Source: Channa striata
Taxonomy: Eukaryota > Chordata > Actinopteri > Anabantiformes > Channidae
Assembly: GCA_033026295.1 (NCBI GenBank)
Contig: CM065179.1
Span: 16,857,275 to 16,921,274, forward strand
DNA: 64,000 nucleotides
Direction of reading: 5' to 3'
Below are positions 1-12,500 of this stretch, in pieces. Every line of letters starts with the position of its first letter. The stretch's first letter is position 1. A program made the translations under genes and the position numbers. The notes under the pieces are model-generated. The model saw only the letters and a list, made by a program, of their open reading frames with translations. It was not told the origin of the DNA and made no database searches.

Positions 1-31
1 TTTTATTCAGAGACTGAACACATTTTTTCAG

Positions 32-3000
32 GTTTGCTCTGCCATAGAGATGACGCATGTATCAGTAATCCCTGCAGAGAGGGCTCTCAGTGTGACACAA
101 ACCCCATCAGTGGCATGTTCAACTGTAACTGTCCAGCTGGATATATGGGCAGCACCTGCAACAATGATAGAGATGAATGCAGCATTGGTGAGCATGAAGA
201 CATCATTTTTATATACAAATATAACATGTATCTGCTTTATTCAGCCTTTAAACCTATTCCTCTTCCTTTACAGGTACCAATCCTTGCGAGCATGGTGGTC
301 AGTGTGTGAACACTGATGGCTCCTTCACCTGTAACTGTGCTAGAGGTTACGCTGGACCACGCTGTGAACAGGATGTAAATGAATGTGCCTCAAACCCATG
401 CCAGAACGATGGAACTTGTCTAGATCGAATTGGGGACTACACCTGCATCTGCATGCCTGGTACAGCTCTTAAGAAATGAAACATTTTCTGTATTACTACA
501 CATTATTGTCTGACTTTTAGAGGCTGGAATGGGATTAGTGGTTTGCAGTACAGTATTAATTACTAGACTAGAAAAGAAGTACTTGTAGTGAGGCTAAAAA
601 CATTAGATTAGTTAACTTTAAAAACAGAAGTTTTGAAAACTTGTATGTCTCCATTCTTGCAGGATTTGATGGGACACATTGTGAGACAGATGTTGATGAG
701 TGTCTCAGCTCACCATGTCTGAACCAGGGTAAATGTATAAACCAGGTCAGCCGCTTTGTCTGCGAATGCCCAGCAGGTTGGTAAATGTGAAGTTCTTTTT
801 ATGCCGTTTTGTTTTGATACATTTCTGTCTGTGCAAAGTGAAAATAGATTTGCTTATGTAGTCTTACCTAATTTTTAATGTTCCTGTGTTCTTTGTGTGT
901 TCTCTTTTCAGGCTTCAGTGGTGACATGTGCCAAATAGACATTGATGAGTGTTCCAGCACACCTTGTTTAAATGGGGCTAAATGTATCGACCGACCTAAT
1001 GGATATGACTGTGAATGTGCCGAAGGTAAAACAAAGCCTCAGTTTGTTAAGTTGAAGTAAGAGTGAATTTTGTCGTAATTCAGATCGTTGAGCAGCCGTT
1101 GCTTTTGTTCTGTAAAAACAAAAAAATGGGCCACACAAAGCCCTTTGATCACAAAATTATTTGAAATGGTCACCTGATTTTTGATGCAGTTGCTTTGGTT
1201 GTTATTTTACAAAAAATGTCCTCCCCAGGCTTCACTGGTCCACTTTGTGATTTGAACATCAATGACTGCGTACCGGAACCATGCCACCATGGTGTGTGTA
1301 AAGATGGCATCGCCACTTTCTCCTGTGAGTGCTATGCTGGATACACAGGCTCCATCTGTCATGTCCAGATCCTGAAATGCCACAGCAACCCTTGTCAGAA
1401 CCGAGCACGCTGCATCGACCGGGTCGATGCCTACCAGTGTGTCTGCCAAACAGGAACAAGCGGTATGTGCAAAACTTAATGCTTTTTACAATACAAAACA
1501 GCTTAACTCTAATTTACAGTATTCTTTGAAGAAAGTGTCATCTGGAATTGTTTTTCAAACACTGTGACATTGTGAGTGGATCCAAACGATGAAAAGAAGT
1601 CACCTGCCTTACAAACCAGAAAACTCCTTGTATACTCTATGACCTGGTACATGGGGTGTTCCAGGCCATTTTCCTATTAAAATTGCTGTGTGCATGGTTT
1701 TAAACAAACCTCTGCTCTGCTTGGATGCTATAGTAACCATATAGCCTCCACTATCACATAACATATAATCTTCCTTCCTTCCTTCCTTCCACAATTTATT
1801 ATTAATTTAAATTCTGTTGGATGTTTTTTAGAAGAATCAAAATCACGTTAATACATTCAGGTTGAGAAAACAGCTTGAAATGAATGTAAAGATCCCTTCC
1901 CCCACATTTACAGCTTCCTCTACAGCTTTTTATCGGTGAAGCACTCAACATGTGTCTATGGGGATTAGTAATCTCGATATTGAACGTTGCACTATCCTCA
2001 GGTCTGGTACTGCTTTCTATACTGTACTCACATTAACAAAATTGGCATCAAGTCACCATGTTATGTCTCACTTTGAGGTTTCATGCCCTCACTTCCCCTT
2101 TTCTGATGTGCCTTGTTCTCTGTCTTTTCAATTTTTATTTGTCATTTCTCTGCTCTCATGCTCACTCTCCCTACCAACAATGGTACTACTAATTTTACCT
2201 GTTTGCATTCCACTGCTGTATTAAGCTCTGTAGGTACTTTTGTTTACATTTTGCTCTTGTGGCAAACCTCCATTATGGAGTCGTACCCCCCCTGGTGGTA
2301 ATAAATCTCATTTTTCAACAGATTATTCATCTTACTCAGCATACAGTATACAATCAGATAGAATTATGTGTAGAATAAACAACTATTGCTATGGTTCTTG
2401 AGTTGTTGTCCCTGTGTTTTTTGACTCCCCAGGTGTAAACTGTGAGATCAATGACGATGATTGTGCAAGCTCCCCCTGTCAACATGGAGATTGCCTGGAT
2501 GGGATTAATGAGTACAAATGTGTGTGCACCCCAGGATATACTGGTAGGTTGTAATAACTTGATGACGGTAAACAAATGAAGGATGCTACAAAATATCTAC
2601 ATAGGCACCTAATTCCTTTTGAAACTCTTCCCAATAGGAAAACACTGTGAGAAGGAGATCAATGAGTGTGAATCTAACCCATGTATGAGTGGAGGAACCT
2701 GCATAGATGAGGTTAATGCATTCCGTTGCCTGTGCCCACCCAGTACACATGGCCCACAGTGTCTCTCCGGGACTGACCACTGTGCTTCTCGGCCTTGTGC
2801 CTATGGAGAATGTGTTGAACAGCAAGATGGGTATGTTAATGTTGTAATGTGATGTTTGAATCTGAATCTGTTTTATCATATCGAGCCTTTGAATGTTTTA
2901 GCGTATAAAAGTTATGTTATCTTTGGAATATTTGTACTGTAAAGCATCAGTTAGGCTCAATCAAGTTGTTTTATTTTTTTGAGTGTTTCAGTCTGTCTAG

Positions 3001-6000
3001 CTGTTGAAGCCCCTGGATTTGAAACAGAAAATTCTGTGACACTGCCTTGCTGCCCGAATTGTTCTGTGTTCTTCATTAAAACTAGAATATCAGCATGACT
3101 TCATGTGTATAATGCAATAGGGTACAGCCATTTGAAAATCCTAAAACTGATGTGGGGTATAGCTTGAAGTCAACCCGATGTTATTTTGTGATTTGTATGT
3201 TTGTGAATTGTATGTTTTAAAGTGGCCATTCCCTTTTTTATGTGTAAAGGTACTACTGTGAGTGTAATGCTGGGTGGGAGGGACATCACTGTGAGCGGGA
3301 AAAGAATGAGTGCCAGCCCAGCCCTTGCCAAAATGGTGGCACTTGTGTGGACCGACACAATGGCTACACCTGTCAGTGCCAGCCTGGTTTCAGAGGTAAC
3401 ACCAATTGCTGCATTTCACCATGTATTTTACTGGGCAGTTGGAACAAACTGTACTGACTTCTGACAATCCCCCCCCCCTCCCCCTTCTCGTTAGGTGTAA
3501 ACTGTGAGAGGAACATAGATGAATGTGCATCTGGGCCCTGTCTCAACCAAGGCCACTGCATCGATGGCATCAACAGTTATACGTGTCAGTGTAGTCCACC
3601 ATTCACAGGTTGGTCAACCCACATCAATCACATCAGCATCCTCCTGTTAGCTTGTAGTCTTTATAGAAACCCTTTTATTTAAGTTTCTTTTTTTACTTCT
3701 TTTCATTATTATTAAAAGTGTGTGTATTGTCACTCTAGGTAACCACTGTGAGGTGGAACAGGCTCCTTGTGCCTCTCATCCATGTCAGAGGGGAGGAGTG
3801 TGTCATCCATCTATAGATTATACCTCTTACACCTGCCATTGTCCTCCTGGTTGGCGAGGTACATGTATAAATGTAAAACATTATGTTGCGAGTGTTTCCA
3901 TATGAGTGAGTTTGTGTGGTTGTGAGACAGTTTGGCTGACAGTAAAGTCACATCTATAATTATCAAGGCTTGACATTAATGCTTGCCAACATGCCTGGGA
4001 CAAGTAAACTCTGCGATCTGGCAAACGCATCAGCCAATTCCGAATCAGTCAAAAATATGACGGTCTGCATTGTTTTCCTAACACTGATTTGTGTGTGTCA
4101 TCCTTTTCCACTTTACTCTATCCTGGGCATCTTCCACTCTGACATGAACCTTGTTATTTATACCCCACCACGAATAAAATAACCTTTAGTATTCATCGTA
4201 AAATGATTAGTCAATGTAAGATTTCTGCATTCTCATTCAACAAAAAATGTGTTGTTGTTGTTGTTATTTTTACAGCTTAAATCTTGTATTTTTTTGTTTT
4301 ATATATTAATACAATATAATAATTAACTAAATACAGGTGTATGTTTTCTTCTTTGGATAAGTAAGTTTGGCTGTTGGGCAAGCTTTTTAGACCGCTTGCT
4401 TTTTAGAGCAACCCTAAAAACTCTAAAAGCTTGATGTCAAGCCCTGCTAATATTTGCTTGTTTGTGTGTTTAGGTCAGCATTGCAATGAGGATGTGAATG
4501 AATGCGACAGGCAGCCTTGTAAAAATGGTGGCCATTGCATGAACACCCAGGGGAGCTACAAGTGTAAATGTCAATCTGGCTACAGTGGACACGACTGTCA
4601 GACAGACATTGACGACTGTTCACCTAGTGAGTTTCTCTTTAACTATCTCTGCCACCTTATTATCCACCTTCTAAGAATGTTTTGTATATCACTGGAGACT
4701 GGATATGTCAGTATACCAAAAGCCTCCTGAGACGGCTGTGAGTCTTCATAATGTAAAAGCTTCTTTCCCGTCTCTGTTTATAGGCCCATGCTTAAATGGA
4801 GGGACGTGTGTGGATAAGGTTGGTAGTTTCTCTTGCGTCTGCCACCCGGGTTTTAAAGGGAAGCACTGTGAGACTGAGGTAGATGAGTGCGCCAGCCAGC
4901 CCTGCAAAAACGGTGCGGTGTGCAGGGACTACGTCAACAGCTTTGTGTGTCAGTGCAAACCAGGCTATGATGGAATCCTGTGTGAACATAACATCCTTGA
5001 ATGTACTAAAAGGTGAGCCGCTCATTTTTTTTGGGTGATATGTTACGATATGTTAATTAGTATGTGCATATTTTAATGTACTCTCCATTGAGCATTTTCC
5101 TTAAGCTTTGAGTTTGAATTAGGTATTGGTGTTTGCAGATTGTGTAGTTCATGGAGAAATATTAGATTAGTAGTGTTTTTGTTTCCTGGTTGACATTTTT
5201 TACTTGGTTTGTCAGGCCTCTTCATTCATACTTTTCTTAACGTTGGTACCTCTGCCTCAAACAAACACCTAACAAAGATGTTTTATTAATCCGTACTTTT
5301 TTTTTTTTACTATGCTTCTCTAGCTCATGCCTCAATAATGGCTCTTGCATTGATGGCATCAACTCCTTCGTTTGTCGTTGCCACCCTGGTTTTTACGGGG
5401 TATTCTGTGAGTACGAGCAGAATGAGTGTGACTCTCAGCCCTGTAAGAATGGCGGCACTTGCATTGATGGTCTAGGTACTTATAGCTGCACCTGCCCTAT
5501 GGGATACAGTGGACAGAACTGCCAGGTAATTTGTCTGTGAGTCTCTGCAGGTGTTCCGAGTGGGTCTGTAGGTAACATGTATGAATTGGGTTGTAATAGC
5601 CTTGCAATATTTGCTAACATTTACAACAACTGTTGTACCCACAGTCTTGCGTATAAGGGGTCTTGAATTGTGCCCAAATTCTAAAAAACATGAATTGTGT
5701 GCTTTGTCATCCTCACGGTATAAATTGAGTTGACCAAAGTTGAGTGGGGTGCCTAATCTGTAACTTACGAATAAAAAGAGTAATGGCTAATATGGCTAAT
5801 AGATTTGTGGCATAGGCATTACTTTTCATAAGGGTGGTGTTTTCTTTTTTTTTTTAAATGGCCAGCTACACATGATTTGTATAAAATTACACTAACATTA
5901 CACTATGTAGGTTAGATGCATTCAGTTGAAACTATGTTGCTCAGAATAGTGGCTGGATGCAGTATTCTTCTGTCTGTACAACATTTACCATCTCTCGTTC

Positions 6001-9000
6001 CTCTTTTTTATGCAGAACCTTGTAAACCTTTGCAGTCAGGTGAAGTGTAAAAATGGTGGCACCTGCTCTCAGACAAGAACCTCCTGGACCTGCCACTGTC
6101 CATCAGGATGGAAAGGAATTTATTGTGACGTCCCTAAAATGTCCTGCCAGAACTATGCTGACAAGCATGGTGAGTGACTGTTTCCTATTGAGTTTTTATC
6201 TGAAAGACAAATTTACAGTAAGGATATTTCAGACAAAATTAGTACAAGAGAAAATACTTGTACTTGCATAGGTTTAAGGGTCACCCAAAATCAAGTTAGT
6301 TGATCTGAGTTAGTTCTAACTTTACTAACCTATTTTTCCAATTTACGCTAGGTTTGAATGTGGAGAATGTGTGTAAGAACGCTGGGCAATGTTTGGATGT
6401 GGACAATTTTCACAAGTGTCAGTGCCAGGCAGGATACACAGGCAACTACTGTGATATAATGGTTGATGAGTGCCAGTCCAACCCGTGTCGCAATGGAGCT
6501 ACATGCAAGGACTATCAGGGCACATACGAGTGTATAGTAAGTAAATTCTCAGTTTGTCCATGTATGATTTGTTGGTTTTGCTTCAGGCTTTATGTTAAGG
6601 GTATACTAGCAGCAGCATTCCTAAATTCCCCATTGTGGGATCAATAAAGTGTAATCCTTTCATATCTTATCTTACATTAAAGCATACAATGAGCTAACCT
6701 CTGTCTTATTTTATTGCTTCAGTGTAAACCAGGATACCAGGGGGTGAACTGTGAATATGATGTCGATGAATGCCATTCTAAGCCATGTCTCAATGGAGGA
6801 ACATGTATCAATCTTATTAATCATTTTATGTGCGTCTGTCCACATGGAACAAATGGTATGTCTATGGAATGTTCTGTAGCATATGCACATGAGTACACAT
6901 ACACACAAGGTTGACTATGTAAGGTAGAAGTTCCCTTTAAACATTCATAAAGTAGTTTTAAAGTTAGTAAGTAAAAATCCACAAAAAAGTTGTTGTGAAT
7001 TATTAAGTACTACAGTACTATCATGTAATAGGCAGTGACATTTTTCTGTTCTGTTTGCAGGGGTCCATTGTGAAGTGAATGTGGATGACTGTGCCCCCCA
7101 GCCAGGCTCCCAGGAATCTCGCTGTCTGAATGGAGGACAGTGTGTGGATGGTGTGGGCCGTTACACGTGCACCTGCCTTCCAGGATTCACTGGGGAACAC
7201 TGTGAAGGGGATCTCAACGAGTGCCTGTCTAAGCCCTGCCATGCACCTGGCAGCCTCGACTGTGTACAGTTGGTCAACGACTACCAGTGCCGTTGTCGCC
7301 TTGGATACACAGGTACATTCATTTCAGATGCTATAAGGGACCTAACAGTCGCATATAATGTTATATGTTAGAAAAAAGCACATTATTAGTATTTTATGTT
7401 TCAGTAATCAGGAGTCTTGGTCAATATTGGTTTTATTTTTCCCCTGTCTAAATAAAAATGCAATTTAATATTAATGGGGAAATGGGAGGAAAATATACTC
7501 TGTCTAAATATTTTATGAATATAAAAAATATGTTAAATATTTCAAATATTCACATTGAAAACAAAACATTACAATGAGCAAAGTAAATAAACTTGGAGCT
7601 CTGTTAAAATGTATTTATATCATCAAAAATATTTGTAAAGCTGCTACGAGAATATCCAAAAACTAACTTACTGTAGTTTTAAATAATCAAATACACTCAG
7701 TTGAGTACACATGGCTGAAACAAATCCACTCTGATCAATTCTCACTTGATGAAGGTTACAATAAATTGTGATACAGCAGTTTGATCATCTTGGACACTGT
7801 AGTGTTTGAATCTGTATAATTAAAAATCAAGTACAGAATAAGCTTTCTGTATCCTAAACACCATCTTCCATACTGCTCATACAGCAACTGAATCACCTCT
7901 AAAATAGTTTAAAATGTTTCTCTTTATTTATCCAATTTACAGAGTGTGGACTCTTATCAGCCAGCAAATCCACCAGAACTTGCTCATCTTCGAGCTTTGT
8001 AGTGAATTGGACTAAATAGTTGGTGTACAGTAGCCTACATGAAGTCACACACAATTCAGTTAACAGTGTTCATAGGAATTACCAGTTGCTGTGATGATGG
8101 ATGAGAGATTGTGGGCAGAGCTGATATGTCTGTTTTTGTTTTTTACTTGTTCACCTATTCACTTATAAATTATTTACTTGCTTCTGTTTACTTTCGCTTA
8201 CAGTAACTTGTTGTTATCAACTAGCAATAAGCTGCAGATGTGTGTTTGTAAAAATATGTCCTTTGGGCATAGACATTGAACGGTGGATATTGATTTAAAA
8301 ATTGTAAAAAATCTACCACTATTGGAAATTAATACTACAGCATATTTTTTTTGTTGTTAATTGTTATTTTCCTGCGCAAAATTTTCCTCCAGGTCGTCAT
8401 TGTGAGTCCATGGTGGATCTGTGTCTGTCCAGGCCGTGCCATAATGGCGGCATCTGCACAATGAACATGAGCTCAGTACATGGCTACACCTGCTCCTGTC
8501 TTTCTGTAAGTTTTTTTTAAAGAAACAGACATTTTCTGGTATTTTTGCATGTTAGTGCAACACAGTGAGGCCATTAATTCACCTGTAATTTAATGCCTTT
8601 ATAACAAGTTTTTGTTTATACACTACGGTCTTCATTATCATTGCCATTTTCTGTCTTAAAATTGGAATGCAATGTGTAGTACTGATTTTTCTTTTTGTTC
8701 TGGTATTGTTATGCATGGGATACAAAGTGGAACTGGATTTAAATTGTGTGTGTGTGTATGTGTGAGTATGTTGGCTGGCAATAGTATGAGAAAGCAAAAT
8801 GCTTATTTTTGAAAGATGGTCAGTCATAGAATTAAATAAACTATAAATGGAATACAACATCTTCAATGTCTTCATTTTGGCACTGAATTAAAATAGATAA
8901 ATTCGATAAGTCATTGAATATATCCATTTATTGAAAGGATAGGCTTTTGAATGTGGCATTTAATAATACGCAAATGTAGACAAAGCAATATTACATGACA

Positions 9001-9597
9001 TACACTTGAAATACACTAATGTGTCTGAGTGTTTTGGGTGTTTTTTTTTTTTTGCTTTTTTTTGCCCGAATAGTAGAACTTCTGTCTTTTCACACTAAAT
9101 TCTTGTTTTATCTACACTGACCTCTTGCTCCTTCTCTTACTCTCATGCTTGCTTCAGAGGGCCACGCCATGGCTCAGGTATAGTAGGCAAGAACGTGGAT
9201 TTAGATTAGTTACTGAACTTTGTGCCATCAAATGTCAGCTGCAAAGTTTTATTAACGTACAGGAAATGTGTAGCCAAGCCTGACTTTGAAAAAAAGTATG
9301 TCTATAATGCTTCAATTTCTTATGTTTTATAGGGCTTTATGGGGGCAAACTGTATCGACATTGATTACAGCTGTGCCGAGCTTCGTTGCCAAAATGGTGG
9401 CCGCTGTGTGAAGATGGCATCTGGCCAGCTGCACTGCAAGTGCCAGCCAGGATTCAGTGGACCACACTGTGAGAATGAACTGAGCTGTCCACAGACCTGC
9501 CTAAATGGTGGAACCTGCATTAAAAACCCATCCTACCCATACCAGTACAGTTGCCACTGTCCTATGAACTTCTCTGGACGGTACTGTGAAAACAAAC
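32..9597 (+). other. notch2: notch2 EGF-like repeats 10-36 (27 repeats)
   Basis: Nineteen exons encode six-cysteine EGF modules. Numbering is fixed by the insert-containing repeat with DECSIGTNPCEHGG, which corresponds to EGF11, so the first complete repeat (DDACISNPC) is EGF10 and the last before the LNRs is EGF36. EGF11-12 (about 170-459) form the core ligand-binding region; EGF12 keeps the O-fucose site CQNDGTC. Most repeats keep the calcium signature DxDEC or DxNEC and many keep the O-glucose motif CxSxPC. EGF16 (begins near 1362, QILKC), EGF22 (EQAPC) and EGF28-29 lack calcium-binding acidic residues. EGF32 has the expected insert (QPGSQESRC). Repeats are often split across exons at the conserved glycine, giving phase-1 boundaries. 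Confidence 0.93.
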
Positions 9598-12500
9598 GTG
9601 AACTCACTGCAACCTGCCCCTACGTGCAGTGTGAGGAGCATTTAGGAGATAAAGTGTGTGATGATCAATGTAACAACCACGAATGCAACTGGGATGGAGG
9701 AGACTGCTCGCTCAACAGGAAACAGCCTTGGAGCAACTGCAACCCTAATATCTCTTGCTGGAAACTCTTCAAGAATGGTCGTTGTGATGAGGAGTGCAAC
9801 AACCCTGGGTGCCTCTTTGACAGCTTTGAGTGCCAGGACAACCCACCAGGCTTGTGCAAGTATGTGACTCTTCTCTTAATTTTTTATGGCTTTTGTGGTC
9901 CAAAAATGTTCAAGTCAACAAACACCTCTCGTTCTTGTACTGTGTATTTTCAGGTATGATAGGTACTGTGCAGACCACTATGGTAACAAAATCTGTGACC
10001 AGAGCTGCAACAACCAGGCCTGTGGCTGGGATGGCTTGGACTGTTCTGACACTCCACGAAAAGTTGTAGATGGTACTCTGGTTATTGTGGTCCGGTTGCA
10101 GCCTGAGGAGCTGCTTGGGGACTTAACAGGTTTTTTGCGCTCCCTGGGAGCCCTGTTGCACACCAACCTGCAAGTGAAGTTGGATAAAATAAAAACCCAT
10201 GGTGTACCCCTACTATTCTGACCAAGAACAACATGTACAGAGCAGTAGAAACAAACGGGAGCTAAAGAAGGAAGTCATTGGGTAAGCTCAAGATGAAACC
10301 CGTACTCTCTATTTTATAGCGTCACATAATCTTTAGTAACACAAAATCAATTTTCCTTGAACTATGTATGATTATGTGTCTTTGTATTTTCACATTTTAC
10401 TGGGCAGGTCTGTGGTGCACCTGGAGATCGATAACCGCGAATGTTCCCAGGTCTCTGACAACTGTTTCTCCAACATTGATGAGGCTGCATCCTTCATAGC
10501 AGCAGCACACATCAAGGCTGAACTGCGTTACCCTCTAGTGTCTATTGAGAGTAAGTTGAGTAAGTGGAGCTGCTGTTCAGAAATTAATGGAATTAAACTG
10601 GTTTGCTTTTAAGTAAAAGCTTGGATTAACTAAAGGCAAAAATTTTTTGTTTTTTTACAGCTGGTCCAACAGACCCAATTCCAATAAATTATCTGTATTT
10701 GCTGATTGGAGCAGCTGTGGTTATTATTCTGCTTATGGTTGTGCTGGGGATGTTGGCAGCCAAGAGAAAGCTTAAACACGGTATCCTGTGGCTTCCTGAT
10801 GGCTTCTTGGCAAATAAAAATGACAAGCGGAGAGAACCTGTCGGACAGGATGACTTTGACATGAAGTGAGTGGATAAATAAATATGACGTTTGTGTCAAG
10901 TAAAACAAGGAGAATTTATTAATGTAAAATGTTTCCTTGGGGGAAATCTGGAATATAGTGTGAATATAAATTCTACTAAATAACTGAAACAGCTTAATGG
11001 CAGCTGTAAAAGGCTGTGGGTTATAATGGGTATATCATGGCATGTATGCTGTGCCCTGGTATCGATGTAAGAAAAACGTTAACACATTGTCATCATCATC
11101 TGTTCTTTTTTTGTTGTTGTTTTTTTGACACATCAGGAATTTTAAGACCCAGGATGGAGCCCTGCTAAGTGAAAGTCAGAGATGGTTGGAAGATGAGGCC
11201 CTCGCCAAGAAACCAAGAGTAAGTGAATTAAAAAGAAATAAAAAATGGTAGTACGAATTGAACTTAAGTAACAAACTGGAGGAAAGGTTCTTGGTTTTTG
11301 TTAATGTTGCCTCACAATCTTTTGCTTTTAATAGACTGAAGACAAACCCTTGTTGGCTATGGATGCAAATGTTGACAGAAGAGAGTGGACCCTGCAACAC
11401 CGAAAGGCTGCTGACATCACCCTAACTCCTCCACAGGCTGACCTGGATGCTGACTGTCTGGATGTTAATGTGAAGGGGCCTGGTGAGAAAGAAATCTGCT
11501 TCATTTTCAATAATGTTTTTTAAATGAATTGGATTTTATTAATAATGAATTTCTGCTCTCAGATGGTTTCACCCCGCTAATGTGCGCATCTCTACGTAAT
11601 GTCGGAGGCCCAGAGTGCAGCCTGCATGGTGATGAGGAGGAGGAGAGTGGAGGAGATGAACCAGGTCCCAGTGTCATTTCAGACCTTATCGCTCAGGGTG
11701 CTTCACTGATGGCTCAGACGGATCGTACAGGAGAAACTGCGCTCCACCTAGCTGCTCGTTACGCTAGAGCTGATGCAGCTAAGAGACTGCTAGACGCTGG
11801 AGCTGACCCCAATGCCCATGACAACATGGGCAGAACTCCTTTACATGCTGCTGTGGCAGCTGATGCCCAGGGGGTTTTCCAGGTGAGACAACTGCCTGAT
11901 CTAAATATTGATCTTTTGAACTGATAATTTACCTTTTTTCATCACATACCACCTCGCATGTTTCTGCATCTCTCTCTCAGATTCTGATCCGTAACCGTGC
12001 AACAGAACTGGATGCCCGAATGAATGATGGCACTACTCCTCTGATCCTGGCTGCCAGGCTAGCTGTGGAGGGCATGGTGGAAGAGCTGATCCACTGTCAC
12101 GCTGACATCAATGCTGTAGATGACCATGGTCAGGAAATGACTTGTTTGTTGTTTTTTTTTTTACCAACTTCATCAAATTGTTTAATTTTGTCTGGTCTGC
12201 GTCACAGACTGTAAGTCATGCAGTCGTTTGTAATGCAGTGAAGCATTGCTTCTGTTGAACCTGCAGTATTACTTTAAGAGATCTTGCTAATTAACTTAAA
12301 AGCTTTAAGAACAAATAGTAAAAAATAAATGTAGTAGTTACAAAAAATGATCACTTAATTGTCATAAATTCATGTTTCAATTTCACTTAACTTGCTCCTT
12401 TGACATTTCTCATTGTTCTACCTTTGTAGGTAAATCTGCTCTGCACTGGGCTGCTGCAGTTAATAATGTGGAGGCCACTCTGGTGCTTTTGAAGAATGGA

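Noticed and set aside
10174..10240. A 67-base intron (gtgaag to tacag) in notch2 exon 20 that would restore the frame
   Set aside because: It would delete the conserved PMVYPYY segment of the heterodimerisation domain, which is present intact in the shifted frame. A one-base error in the A-runs is simpler. Gene predictors may nevertheless invent this intron.
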